Positions 47,001 to 57,900 of a stretch of DNA of 64,000 nt are shown here, one piece after another. Positions within the stretch are counted from its first letter, which is position 1. Each line of letters begins with the position of its first letter. The notes under the pieces are model-generated. The model saw nothing but the letters and a program-made list of their open reading frames with translations, made no database searches and was not told the DNA's origin. The stretch lies in NCBI RefSeq assembly GCF_011397635.1, contig NC_064771.1, forward strand, positions 18,229,379 to 18,293,378, written 5' to 3'. The translations under genes were made by a program, and so were the position numbers. Source of the DNA: Epinephelus fuscoguttatus. Lineage: Eukaryota > Chordata > Actinopteri > Perciformes > Serranidae.

Positions 47001-50000
47001 CAGCTGCTTTGGGAACATAGCAAGCCTTTCTTAAAAATGAAACTATACTTTTCTGACCAAAATTTTTTAGGTCTTTAGTTGGAACTAAGCGAAATAAATA
47101 GGATGGGGAAGTTAGACAACACTGAGAGATGGACTAATACATCTGGTCATTTGATGGGTCTTTTTAACCACAGGAATATTGAAATATGTTGTTTGATATT
47201 ACCTCATGCTTCTCTCCTAATGCCTTTTATGGGCCTCTGTGGAGCACTTTGAATTGCCTCGTTCTTGAAAGGTGCCATACAAATAAACTTGCCTTGGTTT
47301 GCATTGTCCTATAACGTGTATGCGATCGGCAGGTAATCTTTCTAATTTTTTCGTAGTGGTAATTTAAAGAAATCTCGAATGTTCAGCGGACATACAGCTT
47401 TCTCACAGCCACAATGGTGGAAGCAATAGCTCCAAACAGTTTTTATGGGCTTGTGTGAAAGATGGTTGGACTAACGCACAGATTTACAGGTTTTGATCTG
47501 ATCTTCAGATTGTAATCAGAGACACAAAACAAGCTGAAATGCTACTGATAAGCTTATGTGAAAAACTGTACACTTCCTCAAAACCCTTTCTTCCTCTATT
47601 ATGGTATCTTTAATCCTGACATAGATGACTTTAAAACTAAACATACTATTGGTATAATTCAAATCTTGTTTGGCATCCAAACCTTAAATGAAACCTAAAG
47701 CAGCTGAGGGTGACACACACGACTCTATGATTCATACTGGGATGAGATAAAGCCACAGTGTAACATGACAGGAAACACACCTCCATGTGAGGTCTGTCTT
47801 ATGCCACTTAAGGCCTGACAGGGCGTATCTCTTCCTCCTCCTCCTCCTCCTCCTCTTCAGCATGTCCTCACTCCCAACAATATCAGGGAGGGAGCATCGT
47901 GGCGTAGCCATGAGCTTGAGAGTTTCGCTGTCTGGAAGAGAAGTTGATCACACAAGTGTATGGTGAAACTACAGGTTACAGGAAGTTCAAGACCTCATGT
48001 GAATCCGGACATGTGAAACCTCACATGTAGAAATATCTATAATATATCGTCCCAATGAATCAGAGTGGAAAGGTTGTTACCAAGTTCCCCAGTTTCCGGG
48101 ACCCCGCCGAATCTCTGCATGACACGGATGGCTTTCTCAATCCCCTCTTTGGTCTGCAGTTTACTCGTGCGGGGGTCAGGGGGAGGAAGGTAGCCATACC
48201 TGCTCAACCAATCCTGCACGGAGAAAAGGGAAACCAGAGGACATTTGGTAATCTGTTGTTTCTCAAAAAACAATTACCACAGCACAGGATGGAGGGCCAG
48301 AAAAAACACACATTAATTTCCTCTTGTGGTGAATTACTTCTCTGTTAAAGCTACTGTTGGTAACTTTTAAGAAATTAACTTTTTGCCACATTTGCTGAAA
48401 GAAGTACATGAGACAAAAAAATCATGTTCCTCCTCCTCATAGTGCGTCTAATACCATTTGCTAGAATCAAATCATCAGTTTGACAGTTTGACCGTAGTTC
48501 ACAAGCAGTGATAGACAGCTCTGCCCTACAAATCCTAAGTGCAGTAACTATGCAGAGGGTAAAACTGAGAAAAATGGCTTCAAAGTTTTTTAACCAGCCA
48601 GCCAAATGGGTTATAGCTATAGGAGTGATATCACACTAATTATACATGTATTCAGAGGATAATTTTTATGCCCAAAAACCATGATTGCTGATTCAACCTT
48701 TGATCCCAAAAATGTAGTTACTGCACTACATTTGCATCACCATTTTCATTTTCATCATCGTTTTCACCATTACCACTGTTTGTTGCCTTTATGACAATCA
48801 CATTAATAATTTCCATTATCCTTGTTTTTACCTAAGTATGATACTCTGGGTATTTTCTTTTCAACGCCAGTTCCACCATCTTCTTTCCCCTGGATAGTGC
48901 CATCTCAGATTTCTTGTCTGAAGTTAGATGCTTAGAGGATGAAATTGGCTGTCAGAATTCCAAAGCAGTCGCGTGAGGATAGATAGCCCGCGAAAACTGG
49001 CCGTAGAATCCCAAGGCAGACCGCAGTAAGTGAAGTTACTGCGGTCTGCCTTGGTTTTGAGACAGATTTTGTAGTTACTGCAAATTTTATACCAGTTTTT
49101 CTCTAAAACTAAGCAAAATTGAACTCTGAACTTTGTCACAAGATAAAACAGATACCAAGGAGTTAATTTTGACTTAAAACTCAATTTTGACCAAAAATGT
49201 AGTTACTGCACTTAGGCTTTGTAGGGCAGAGCTGCTTTAGAGACTCCTCAGCTCTGATCGGTTGTTTTCATTCACACATAGTAGGCCATTAGAAGCACTC
49301 CAAGGCAGTAGAGTAGGCAGAGGAGTATGATTTTTTCTTACAGATAATTTGTCTCATATAGTGCTGTTATTGGGATTCAGTGGACTACAGATGATTTGTC
49401 ATATTTGCAGATCTAAACTGGACATGTGAAGGCTTTTCCTCTGGGTCTGGCCATCTGACATGTTGACCGAGACTGCATGTTCTTTGTTCATCCAACAAAG
49501 GACACCCATTTGGCACTCATCTCCACAGGATCACTGTCACACCTCAGTGATAGTCCATCCCATGGACCCAGTTTTCAAACTTGCTTGGGCACTACTTCCA
49601 CAGTCAGTACTTTTACATGCACAGAGTAGTCGAGCTAAGCTCATAGCTTGGCTAATCGGTCAAGTCGGACTTCTCGTCTTGTCTGAGTATACATGGAGAA
49701 GAGAAAATCGAATTTCTGAACAAGCACGTCTGACAGTCCTTTTTAATATGGTGCGTATTGAACTAGTTCCGGTGGACCTGTAGAGGAAGCTAACAAGGAA
49801 TGAAGATGTTTAGCTCCTTTAGCTGTTGGAGCATGAATGTAATTTGCCCGTCCGTCCAGAAGTGCGTCTTCTGCTTCTCTGTCGCCATGGTTTTTGTTTG
49901 TTTGTTTTTCCGGAAGTTACTGCACTGCTATATATTGAACTGCTACGACGTCATCTCCTTCTTCTTCGTGGATACATACAGCAATAGTTCCATTTTCAAT

Positions 50001-53000
50001 CAAATTATCTAGGTGTGTAGTCGAGCTACAGATAGTCAAATTTCAGTCAGACTAAGCTGTTTACATGCATCTAAAAGTCCAGTTTCAGTCAGACTAAGCC
50101 AATAATTTGATTTTCTCAAGTGGCAGGTAAACGTACTGAGTGACATGTGACCCCCGGATGTCACCAAGCCATCTTAGGGAGATGCTTATACTCTTCATTG
50201 CTCTTATTCTCCTGAACCTCGACAGAGATAGGACATAGGCACGAAGACCTGATACGCCCTTCCCCCATTTTCTCACCTCTGCATGATCACAACAGAAGCT
50301 GTAGCTTTACTCTGAATAATTTTAATCAATAATTATTAATTATTTCTAGTAGCCATTTTGATACTTTGAACCACATCTCCAATAACTGGAGACCGTTTAC
50401 AAGGTCGGGTCCAATTTTATTTTTTCTTACAAAAATAACCAATCGTAGCTTTAAATGTTATACTTCACCCACCACATGACCTATTTGTATATTAGTTAGT
50501 CATGTTGTGTTGCCTTAAATTCGTGAAGGAAACATTTTTCTCACATGTCTCCATGGAAAACGGAGAACATATCGATATATTGATTGATTGGAGACTACGT
50601 TTAATGCCAGCAAAACTAAATCAAACATCTGTTCACAAGCTCTCACACAACAAGTTCAGTATAATCCAAGTCTCATTTATCCAGTCATATGCTCAATACT
50701 TCCCAAATATGTACATTTTCACTAAAACCTTTAGTTGAAACTGAAATGAAAATGAAATTTGCTATATTTAGATTTTTCAGGAACATGCATGTGTTTGGGA
50801 AATACTGAGCATACGAATGGATAAATGAAACTTAGAGTATGCTGCACGAGTTGTGTGAGTGATTATCTTTTGATATAGTTTTGCTGTTGTTAAACGTGAC
50901 ACCAAATCAATGAGTAAATCAATAGCCACTTTTACACTGCCTGTTAAAGGCTTGGACGTCACGCTGTTATTCTCCCTCGTTGCTGTTTTTTTAAAGGCAT
51001 GAATGTGAACGGGAGGACAGAGTTGTCTCGCCTTTAAGCTGGCTGCAGAGGTAGAACAATGCAAAAGGGACAGGACCACAGACGGGATGTTTTGACGACA
51101 TGTTGTGTGTGCGACCCATAGGAGAGTAGAAAAGCAGTTAGCAGCTAACTCAAAGAGAAGAACAGCAGTCAAAATGCCTAGAAATTGGGAAAACAATGAA
51201 GTCCAGGAGCTCTTTACCATCTGAGCAGAGGACAAGATCAGCTGCCATATAGGAGAGGCAGTAAATGATTGTTACTGCCATGTTATTGCTTCCCATATGC
51301 CACAGTTATTGTTTGGTTAGTGTAAAAAAGCAAAGGTGGTGTAATGAAGTGACTTCCTAGCGGTCTTCTTACAGGATCTCTGTGTAAAAAAGGTTAATAT
51401 CTTTGCGACAAAAACAAACTTTTTTCATGAATAGAGGTAACACTGCATGACTAATTGATTCACAAAATAATTTGCTGGGTGAAGTGTCCCTTTAATGCGC
51501 CATTGACATGCTCCCAACCTCAGTGACCCAACAATATCACTGAAATCCATCTTTGCCATGACTCAACTTCAAGATTACGGGCAAACGCTGATGTTACAGA
51601 GGATATTTGTTACTACAGATCATGCCGAGCACGTTCCTCGCAACGCAGTGTGTCAGCCTTTTTTACTCATTAATATTATATCATCCTGTCTGTGTTGACT
51701 GAGCTGCTTGACGGGATAACGGCAGAGTGCTATTGACAGTTTGCAAACCGCAAGTCCTATTCAGAGCAAGAAGAGTAAGAATAGAGGATGCAGGTGAAAT
51801 GAGCTGATAAATCTGGCGTGGCATTTTACTGTTGAGTGTGTATCTCTGTCAAAGCAAGCGAAATCTGTTTCTTAAAGCTGATTGTGAAACCAGCACTTCC
51901 TCCTGCTTCGCCTCCACCCTTCCACCGTAGTTGCAGTTCAAAGGAAAAGGTGTTGCCTCACTTGCCAACAGTTGTCTCTCTGTGGGTTTTACACTGCAAA
52001 AAATACCCATCTCAAGTACTCAATCCTTACACTGTATTTGATCATTTCCAGCTATTGTGGTATTTTATTTTTTCATTTTTTCTTTTTTTGTCTGACACTA
52101 TTTCATAACAGTCAAACCACCTTATTTCAAACAAGATGTTTGACTCCAAACATGCACCCTTGCCCCAGACGTCGGCAGCATTGTGCAGGATGCAGACCAA
52201 ACATGATGACTTTATGGTGAAGAGAAGCGAAACTTATTTCTCGTACATATGACACACTGACGTTCATTCATGCAAAATTGTGCAAAAATAAGCAGTATTC
52301 ATGTTTTTGAGGAAGTGTTTAAGTGAACTGGATATAGGAAGCTCACAGATTTCCACATTGTGTTGCCTTTCATGATTTAAAACACTCAATAATCACTGAA
52401 TTTGGATATTGTAATATTTGAATACAGTATTTAGTACACTGGAAAACAACAACAACAACAAAACAATAAAAACCAAACCATTTAGGGTTGTATTTTTTCT
52501 TCCAAACCTACTTTTTCCTAAGAAAATAAGTTTAAAAATGATCTAGTAGCACAACAGAATATTAACAGAGTGTCTTTTCTTTTGTCTTTTATAACCCTCA
52601 TGAGTCATATAGACACTTCCTGTGCACCTCCTTGTCATTTGTTCTATATGACACCGAGCTCATATCGACCACAGAGAACACTGTGTAAGCCTGATGCAAA
52701 GATAAGCCCCACAGATACTAACAGTTGAACAAAATAACTCATGCAGGCAAGTATGCAAAGTGTCCCCCCCCCCCCCCCCCCCCTTTAAAACCTGCTAATT
52801 GTTGGGAGAAATTCTCCTCATTGTGTGTATAAATATATGTTATTAAACTGACATGAGAAGAGTTTAAATGTGTCTTTGGTTCATAAGTCAAAATCTAATC
52901 AATAAAGTTTTACATATTCTGGACTAACACATCATCACTGACAAAAAAAAGCCTGTTATATAGAAAAACATGTTTTACCCATAGAAAATTAGACAGTTAT

Positions 53001-53059
53001 GTCAGGCAACACTCAATCACACAACAAGCTTACATAATTAATCAGTAATCGAAGGGCAA

Positions 53060-53117
<58 letters not shown>

Positions 53118-53256
53118 TTAAGAGTTTTAGATGGCAACAAATTATGTTCTTTCTCTCTGTAATACTGCTCACCACTGCTCTGCTGTACTGCTCAGGCGCC
53201 GCTGATGTCTTTCCCACTAAGGTGAGAAGCATCCACAGCAGAAGACCCCACTCCAT
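37777..53256 (-). CDS. mmp25: Matrix metalloproteinase 25 (MT6-MMP, leukolysin), GPI-anchored
   Basis: Ten coding exons on the minus strand (53256-53173, 48213-48081, 47931-47781, 43888-43584, 43393-43214, 42588-42504, 42243-42161, 40388-40236, 39375-39082, 38024-37777) give 571 aa (human MMP25 about 562). Domains in order: signal peptide 1-20; propeptide with [13 protein letters not shown] and cysteine switch PRCSLPD (C85); furin site ending RRKR at 107; catalytic domain with [11 protein letters not shown] (H238, E239, H242, H248) and Met-turn M256; Pro-rich hinge 285-313; hemopexin repeats from C322 to about C514; hydrophobic C terminus typical of a GPI signal. The hinge is short and the exon text follows MMP25 rather than MMP17. 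A zinc endopeptidase acting on matrix and cell-surface proteins; in mammals linked to neutrophils. Confidence 0.95.
39082..39375 (-). CDS. mmp25: mmp25 exon: hemopexin blades 2-4
   Basis: Encodes [55 protein letters not shown]. High GC third positions compared with the flanking introns. Confidence 0.96.
39600..40095. repeat. Dispersed repeat, possibly solo LTR-like, in mmp25 intron
   Basis: Contains TTCCTGTTT/GTGTTTTCC-type text, a TATATATACCTGTGTG block and a downstream ATTAAAG, an arrangement like promoter and poly(A) signals in an LTR. Related text seems to occur at 54450-54800. Family not confirmed. Confidence 0.35.
40236..40388 (-). CDS. mmp25: mmp25 exon: hemopexin blades 1-2
   Basis: Encodes [38 protein letters not shown] and SSIIFFIG. 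Phase 1 to 1. Confidence 0.95.
40437..41985. repeat. GT-rich degenerate minisatellite in mmp25 intron
   Basis: About 1.55 kb built from variants of TTTTGTGTCTCTTTG, GTCATTTTGTGTC and GTTTGTTTTGCCCC units. The plus strand is nearly free of A, so the mmp25 pre-mRNA is A/C-rich here (ACACAAAA, CCAAAAGACAC). Long K/T-rich or F/V/C-rich open frames across it are artefacts of the composition. Confidence 0.85.
42161..42243 (-). CDS. mmp25: mmp25 exon: first hemopexin blade start
   Basis: Encodes [20 protein letters not shown] followed by FKG; the Cys forms the usual disulfide closing the hemopexin domain. Confidence 0.95.
42504..42588 (-). CDS. mmp25: mmp25 exon: hinge
   Basis: 85 nt encoding a Pro-rich linker ([20 protein letters not shown]). 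Phase 1 to 2. Confidence 0.88.
43214..43393 (-). CDS. mmp25: mmp25 exon: zinc-binding HExxH
   Basis: Encodes [17 protein letters not shown], then [15 protein letters not shown] and [11 protein letters not shown]. All catalytic residues are present. Confidence 0.97.
43584..43888 (-). CDS. mmp25: mmp25 exon: catalytic domain, first part
   Basis: Encodes [48 protein letters not shown] and [11 protein letters not shown], the structural zinc and calcium binding loops of MMPs. Confidence 0.95.
44690..45470. repeat. Dispersed fish repeat (TATAGCGCC type)
   Basis: Two TATAGCGCC[GC]CC motifs (around 44738 and 45312) and the end GACACACAGACAGACAG flank text common in fish genomes (GATCGGT.AAAC, TGCCAAATTTCA). 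Probably a non-autonomous DNA element; class not certain. Confidence 0.5.
45845..46018 (-). mobile_element. tRNA-derived SINE, minus orientation
   Basis: Tail, body (AAGTGACATGCAACAAAAGG) and an inverse tRNA-like head (ACATGGGACGCCCACTCTAC then CTGAGCTACTGGG). Same family as 22861-23055. Confidence 0.7.
47205..47300 (+). repeat. LINE/SINE 3' tail
   Basis: GGAGCACTTTGAATTGCCTC then GGTGCCATACAAATAAACTT is the conserved 3' end of a fish retroposon family, here without its 5' part. Confidence 0.5.
47781..47931 (-). CDS. mmp25: mmp25 exon: cysteine switch and furin site
   Basis: Encodes [16 protein letters not shown], seven Arg from an (AGG)7 run (47834-47854 on the plus strand as CCT), KR, then [15 protein letters not shown], the start of the catalytic domain. 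Phase 1 to 2. Confidence 0.93.
48081..48213 (-). CDS. mmp25: mmp25 exon: propeptide, peptidoglycan-binding-like fold
   Basis: Encodes [14 protein letters not shown] and [17 protein letters not shown], nearly the mammalian MMP25 text. Phase 0 to 1, donor gtaaca. Confidence 0.95.
48517..49233. mobile_element. MITE with 34-bp terminal inverted repeats
   Basis: Left 48517-48550 and right 49200-49233 are inverted copies with one mismatch (outer text CTGCCCTACAAA, inner text AGTGCAGTAACTA). The inner motif AGTTACTGC recurs inside at about 48716, 49035 and 49075, and a perfect hairpin lies at 49011-49054. AGCT borders both ends but is itself palindromic, so the target duplication is unclear. In the first mmp25 coding intron. 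Confidence 0.75.
49011..49054. repeat. Perfect 19-bp hairpin inside the MITE
   Basis: Arms 49011-49029 and 49036-49054 are exact inverses around a 6-nt loop (gtgaag); the stem contains the AGTTACTGC-type motif of the element ends. Confidence 0.8.
49234..52763. other. First mmp25 coding intron, no other exon
   Basis: No recognisable gene. A 152-codon minus-strand open frame (50777-51235) and several shorter ones have no family similarity and no supporting splice structure. Confidence 0.45.
52764..52783. repeat. Poly-C run
   Basis: Twenty consecutive C. Homopolymers of this length are prone to assembly and length error. Confidence 0.9.
53061..53114. repeat. (CA)27 microsatellite near the mmp25 signal exon
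   Basis: 54 nt of pure CA on the plus strand, so (UG)27 in the mmp25 pre-mRNA, ending 58 nt downstream of the 5' splice site of the signal-peptide exon. Confidence 0.95.
53173..53256 (-). CDS. mmp25: mmp25 exon: signal peptide
   Basis: 28 codons from [23 protein letters not shown], then PEQYSRAV. Donor gtgagc, phase 0. A (CA)27 array starts 58 nt into the following intron. Confidence 0.9.
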
Positions 53257-53393
53257 TCCAGTCACTGCAAAAAAAAAAAACACCCCATAATTTTCACGAC
53301 ATTTGGAGGAAATCAGAGACATTTCTCGTTTCTAACTGCATCAGCTTCTCTCAAAGCATCCCATCACACAAGAGCAAGTGAAACAAAGCTCAC

Positions 53394-53530
53394 CGTTGTT
53401 TCTCCTCTGAAGCTTCAGACTCTCTTGGGACTAGGCTGGGCTGATCGATCAGTGACTCTCTCCGGCTCTGCCCTCCTCCCTCCTTCCCTCACTCACTCAT
53501 ACACTCACTCACTCACCCACTCACAGCACA
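53394..53530 (-). other. mmp25: 5' non-coding exon of mmp25
   Basis: On the minus strand a strong donor (AACG followed by gtgagc) lies at 53394, and the ATG exon begins after a T-rich tract and GCAG acceptor (exon start 53264, 8 nt before the ATG). So the leader is spliced. Upstream border approximate; an A/T-rich TTTAAAA stretch near 53560 could act as a TATA-like element. Confidence 0.5.
53488..53526. repeat. CACT-rich low-complexity stretch in mmp25 leader
   Basis: Units of cactcactcactcac with substitutions, within or just upstream of the 5' non-coding exon of mmp25. Confidence 0.6.
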
Positions 53531-53599
53531 GAGAGTCGCTGCGTGTGGCTTTTTTTTTTTTTTTTTAAATCCGCGCGCATCATGCAGATGTTGGATCCA

Positions 53600-56444
53600 A
53601 TTGGGAGCAGTGGCGCGTGTCGCTCCAGGTACATGTGGATGATCAGTTTCTCTTTCAGTCTTTAAATTGCATCACACTAATATGCTGCCATATCCTCCTG
53701 AGACCCTGCGTCCTCATATGTGGACATCACATTCTGGGTTTCCTGCCAGTGCCATAGATGTATGACGCACATTGTTGACACGATGTTAACTTCAGTACAT
53801 GTGTTTGTGCTTTAGATATTCTTTGCACTACTTTGCAGAGTCAGATAAATAAAACAAAAACACAATTAACAAATAAATAACGATGTATGGATAAAGATAA
53901 AACTTTATTCATGCCTTGGATAAAATTCAATGGAATAAAAAGCTCCATCTTTACCAGCTGCAATGCTGAAGTAATACACAAATTAATGCATCAATAATTC
54001 TGATTAAAAAATATGACATAATTATTCTGAAATGGGCCAACCCGCATAATGAGTATGTTTACTTTTTGTACCCTGAGTATATTTTGGTGCTGATACTTTT
54101 TTTACTTTGAAATGCTTGCTTCTCACAGTAACCTACAAAGACTTCATTTGTAGATATTAATCAGTTGTAAATTAATAAATGACAAGATGCTCTGCAGCCC
54201 TTTTCCAGAAGGTATGGATGTTTCTGATTACATAAAGAGCTAGAATACAACCTCATGCTGGATTTAGCTAGATCAGTTAATTGGTCTGGTATGGTTGAAT
54301 TTATCTGTTTAGAGACCCGGGGCAAAAATGTGTTGCCTCCAAGATGACACCTTCACTATATTTGAGACCCAGAAACAGAACAGTATACTCCCATACTGGA
54401 TTTCTGTGTGTAAGTTGGTTTGTGATCATTTAAAGAAACACAAAACCACTATGTGTGTCACATTCTGCCTCTCTGTGCTTTCCTCCAGTCACATTCCCCC
54501 TTCCCAAACCTGTTCATTGCCATTCTCTACCTCTCCACCAGATGCCCCACCTGCTCCAATCACCTGACTCCCTCATCCACCTGCTCAGCTGTTCCCACTC
54601 TCCATCAGCCCTAAGCGGCTCATTTCTGCTCATTCCCAGATTTGTTTGCAGTTTCGATTACCTTCCTGGTTTCAACCCTTCCCTGCCTCATGATTCCTGT
54701 ACCTGCCTGCCTGCGAGCCTAAAGATACATTTACAGTGGGATGAAATCACTTAACTGATCCTCCATGTCTGCACTGTCTGTGTTTGGGTCTAATCCTCCC
54801 TTTTCCAGAGTTGTGACAATGTAAGTTCAGTAAAAACTAAAATGTTGAAATTGTTTTTGACACAGGGGCCCCTCTACAGGAAACGGAACCAAGTCATGTG
54901 ACACTGCAGGACCCAGTTGATACTGTGTTAACGTTAATGGTGCAAATTACCAAACAGCAACTGGCAGGTAAGCTGATAAGTAACTAGGAATGTTTGATGT
55001 CCTACTCATCAGCTATCTAGTTCATAATTCGTAAAAAAAGACACAAATGGGATCCTTAACAAAATAACTAATGTTTTAATAGAACAATTTTAATAGAACA
55101 ATAGACCATACATTCCCATTAAAATTAGTTTCCCCATATCTGTTGCCGTCCTTCCCCCAGATCACATGGCTTCATGTCTGCTGAATCACCTGCATCAGAT
55201 ACATTTGAGCCATCATGCACTGCAACCACAATATCCTGACTTCTGCCTGTTTGTCTCACACTGTCTCTCAGATCCTCTCCCACATTGGGGTTTTTTGGCT
55301 TCTGCTATCACCGCAATTACGTGCTTTGTTTTATTCCTTATTTTTGGCCTGCTGATGCCTCCATGAGTCAAAAGTCACCATAAGTCAGACGGCCTCACCC
55401 ACCTCTGGTGCAACAGATAGTTAAGTTGCCGACATTTAAAGCACTCAGCGACACACAGTAATGTAATCTTACTGACATTTTCAGCGTAAAGCCCTTTAAA
55501 CAGGGCTCTAAATGAATGTAAATGGGCTTTATTAGAATAAGACCTGGTTGTTCTTCTGCAAAATTCACTTGTCTTGTCAGATAATTACCTAGCTTGTAAA
55601 AATAATGGCATTGCATTTGGTGTTTTTGTCCTGCTAAATGACTTTCTATATGCAACTGTCATCAGTGTTTTGCTAATATGGAAGTTTGTCAGTGTGAACT
55701 CACATGTTTTTTATACTGTGCGTTCCCATACCCATACTACCATACTAAAAATACCTGCATATACAATACCTTGCACTTTGCAAGCCAGCCTGCTTTTCTT
55801 TTTATTGTAAACCACCATCCTCTGCGCAGCGAAAGATACATCACGTTGACTGAGACGTAAATGGATATAAGCTTGTTGACAGCTCTTGGAGGCTGCAATG
55901 ATGGATGACAGCACATTCAAGTGACTGTGTAGCTCAGGTCTGACCAAATTATGTATTAAAATTTAAAACTGTAAACATTCACTCACCTTTATTTTCAAAC
56001 AACTTCCTGGGAAAAAAAAGGCTCAAATTTGCCTGTACTATACCAAACAGATATGGCAACCCTGAACCAGAGCAGTAAAATGTGTTGTCCAATTGGTGCA
56101 TTTCAGTCAATAGGATGTTATATCCAGTTTAGAGGGTTTAATGGATGACTTTTACAATTTCACAAAAGAAGATTGTGAAAATCCAGTCCAGATTTTAAGG
56201 ACATTTTCAAGATAAGGTTGCACATCGTCTGCCAATTGGAAGTCGAAAATTAAGTTTCACCCAGGAGTTAATATTTACTTATATTATCATGATAGTATAC
56301 TGTTGTGTTTTTGGAATAAACAGAAAAATTGTAATTGTGAATTTTCAGGCATGACAACCAACATGAACATGTGACTTTGAATTGATTTTTTTAATTGAAT
56401 AAAGTTGAAAATGAGATTCAATTTGATTAAATAAAGTCGCGGCA
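53600..56444. other. Intergenic upstream of mmp25
   Basis: Would contain the mmp25 promoter and upstream region. A C/T-rich segment at 54450-54800 resembles the repeat at 39600-40095. No gene recognised. Confidence 0.4.
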
Positions 56445-56815
56445 CGGCACAGTGGTGCAGCGGTTAGCATTGTCGACTCACAGCAAGAGGGTTCCTAGTT
56501 CAAACTCAGGGTGAGGAAGCCCTTCTGTGTGGAGTTTGCATATTCTCCCCATGTCAGCATGGGTTTTCTCTGGGTACTCCAGCTTCCTCCCACAGTCCAA
56601 AGACATGCAGGTTAATTGGTAACTCTAAATTGCCTGTAGGTGTGAATGTGAGTGTGAATGGTTGTCTGTCTCTATGTGTCAGCCCTACAATAGTCTGGTG
56701 ACCTGTCCAGGGTGTACCCTGCCTCTTGCCCAATGTCAGCTGGGATAGGCTCCAGCCTCCACATGACTACTAACAGGTTAAGTGGTTACGGAAAATGAAT
56801 GAATAAATAAAGTAA
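56445..56815 (+). mobile_element. tRNA-related SINE-like repeat
   Basis: Head with GTGGTGCAGCGGTTAGCA (box A-like) and GGTTCCTAGTTCAAACTC (box B-like), body with CACAGTCCAAAGACATGCAG and GGTGTACCCTGCCTC, tail AATGAATGAATAAATAAA. The same family occurs truncated and inverted at 17955-18225. Confidence 0.7.
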
Positions 56816-57599
56816 TTTTAATATTGGCATCTTTGACTTTCATACTTATCATCGTGGGGGGGAAATACAGAGTGAGTCTATGACACCTGTCCTCTTTTTC
56901 CTTTCTTTTTTCTAATGAAGTGTGACATGTAGTTATCATTTTCAACAAGAACTACTTTGCCATTGTTATTCAACACAAAGTACTCATAATACATTTGTGG
57001 GAAACTGATGGCACAGCATTAAGCTGGAGTGCACTGGCATCTTACTTCTCATCTTATAGTCCCATTATGTTCATGGGTCTGTGTGTTCCTTCTCTCTGCA
57101 GAGCGTATTGTCTTTCACCCTTCCTCCTCTCCTGTCTTTAATTTCTATCCATCCTCCAGGGCCCCAAGTGAGTCATGCCATTAGCACAAAATGCTGCCCT
57201 GCTAATGGTTGGCCAGTTTCCGCCATGTCCACTTCATGACAGATGCCCCATTTGTGCTGTTGCCCCTTTGAAGCCATGTGGATATCTTACTCCTCCACAC
57301 TGACCCTCAGTTCCAACCCAGAAAGACTGCCATTGTAAGCCTACATTATATTGACCGAATTTTTCCCTCTGCATCCTACACAGATAAAATAGCTTAAACC
57401 TGCATGAACTTATTTTTAGCCACTTGGTGGCAGCGAACAGAGGCTGTGGAAACATCACTGAAATCCCTTTTTAAAGCTGATATAGAAGAGTTGTTAGTAA
57501 ATACTTACCCATTCACACATCTGGCCGACAAGGAGCAAAGTAAACATGAATTTGGAGTTGTGTTTTTACTTCAGGATTATCCTGGCTTCATCTGAGCAG

Positions 57600-57900
57600 A
57601 GGAATTTATACAATGTAAAATGCCAGAGGCTTGTGCTAATAATGTTAGCATGTTATATTTGTTTGGAAAACGTGTTTAGTATAAGACAGTTGTTTTGTCA
57701 GTGAATCCTGTCAATTGTAATGGAGCCGAATTTTGTAACATCTTTGTTAAATGTTGCTGTTGTCCCTGGCTTTATAGCTATGAGTAGAGAAAAAGTCCGC
57801 TAGCTGCTAGGCTAATTTATACAATGTAAAATGCCATAGGCTTGTGCTAAAAACATTAGCATGTTGTATTTGTGGGGAAAATGTGTCCAGCTAAAGACAA
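57600..57900. repeat. Two-copy tandem duplication (about 205 bp period)
   Basis: The block ATTTATACAATGTAAAATGC, GGCTTGTGCTAA, TTAGCATGTT.TATTTGT at about 57604-57690 recurs at 57814-57900 with a few substitutions. Confidence 0.65.

Larger units (their letters stand above)
43889..47780. other. mmp25 intron with repeats, no other exon
   Basis: Holds a dispersed repeat at 44690-45470, a SINE at 45845-46018 and a LINE/SINE-type tail near 47205-47300. Otherwise AT-rich sequence with nothing recognisable. Confidence 0.5.

Noticed and set aside
50777-51235. 152-codon minus-strand open frame in mmp25 intron
   Set aside because: No family similarity and no splice context; probably chance in intronic DNA.
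53038-53322. 94-codon open frame with a long CVCVCV tail
   Set aside because: The tail is the (TG)n array translated past the splice donor; the real coding part is only the signal-peptide exon 53173-53256.
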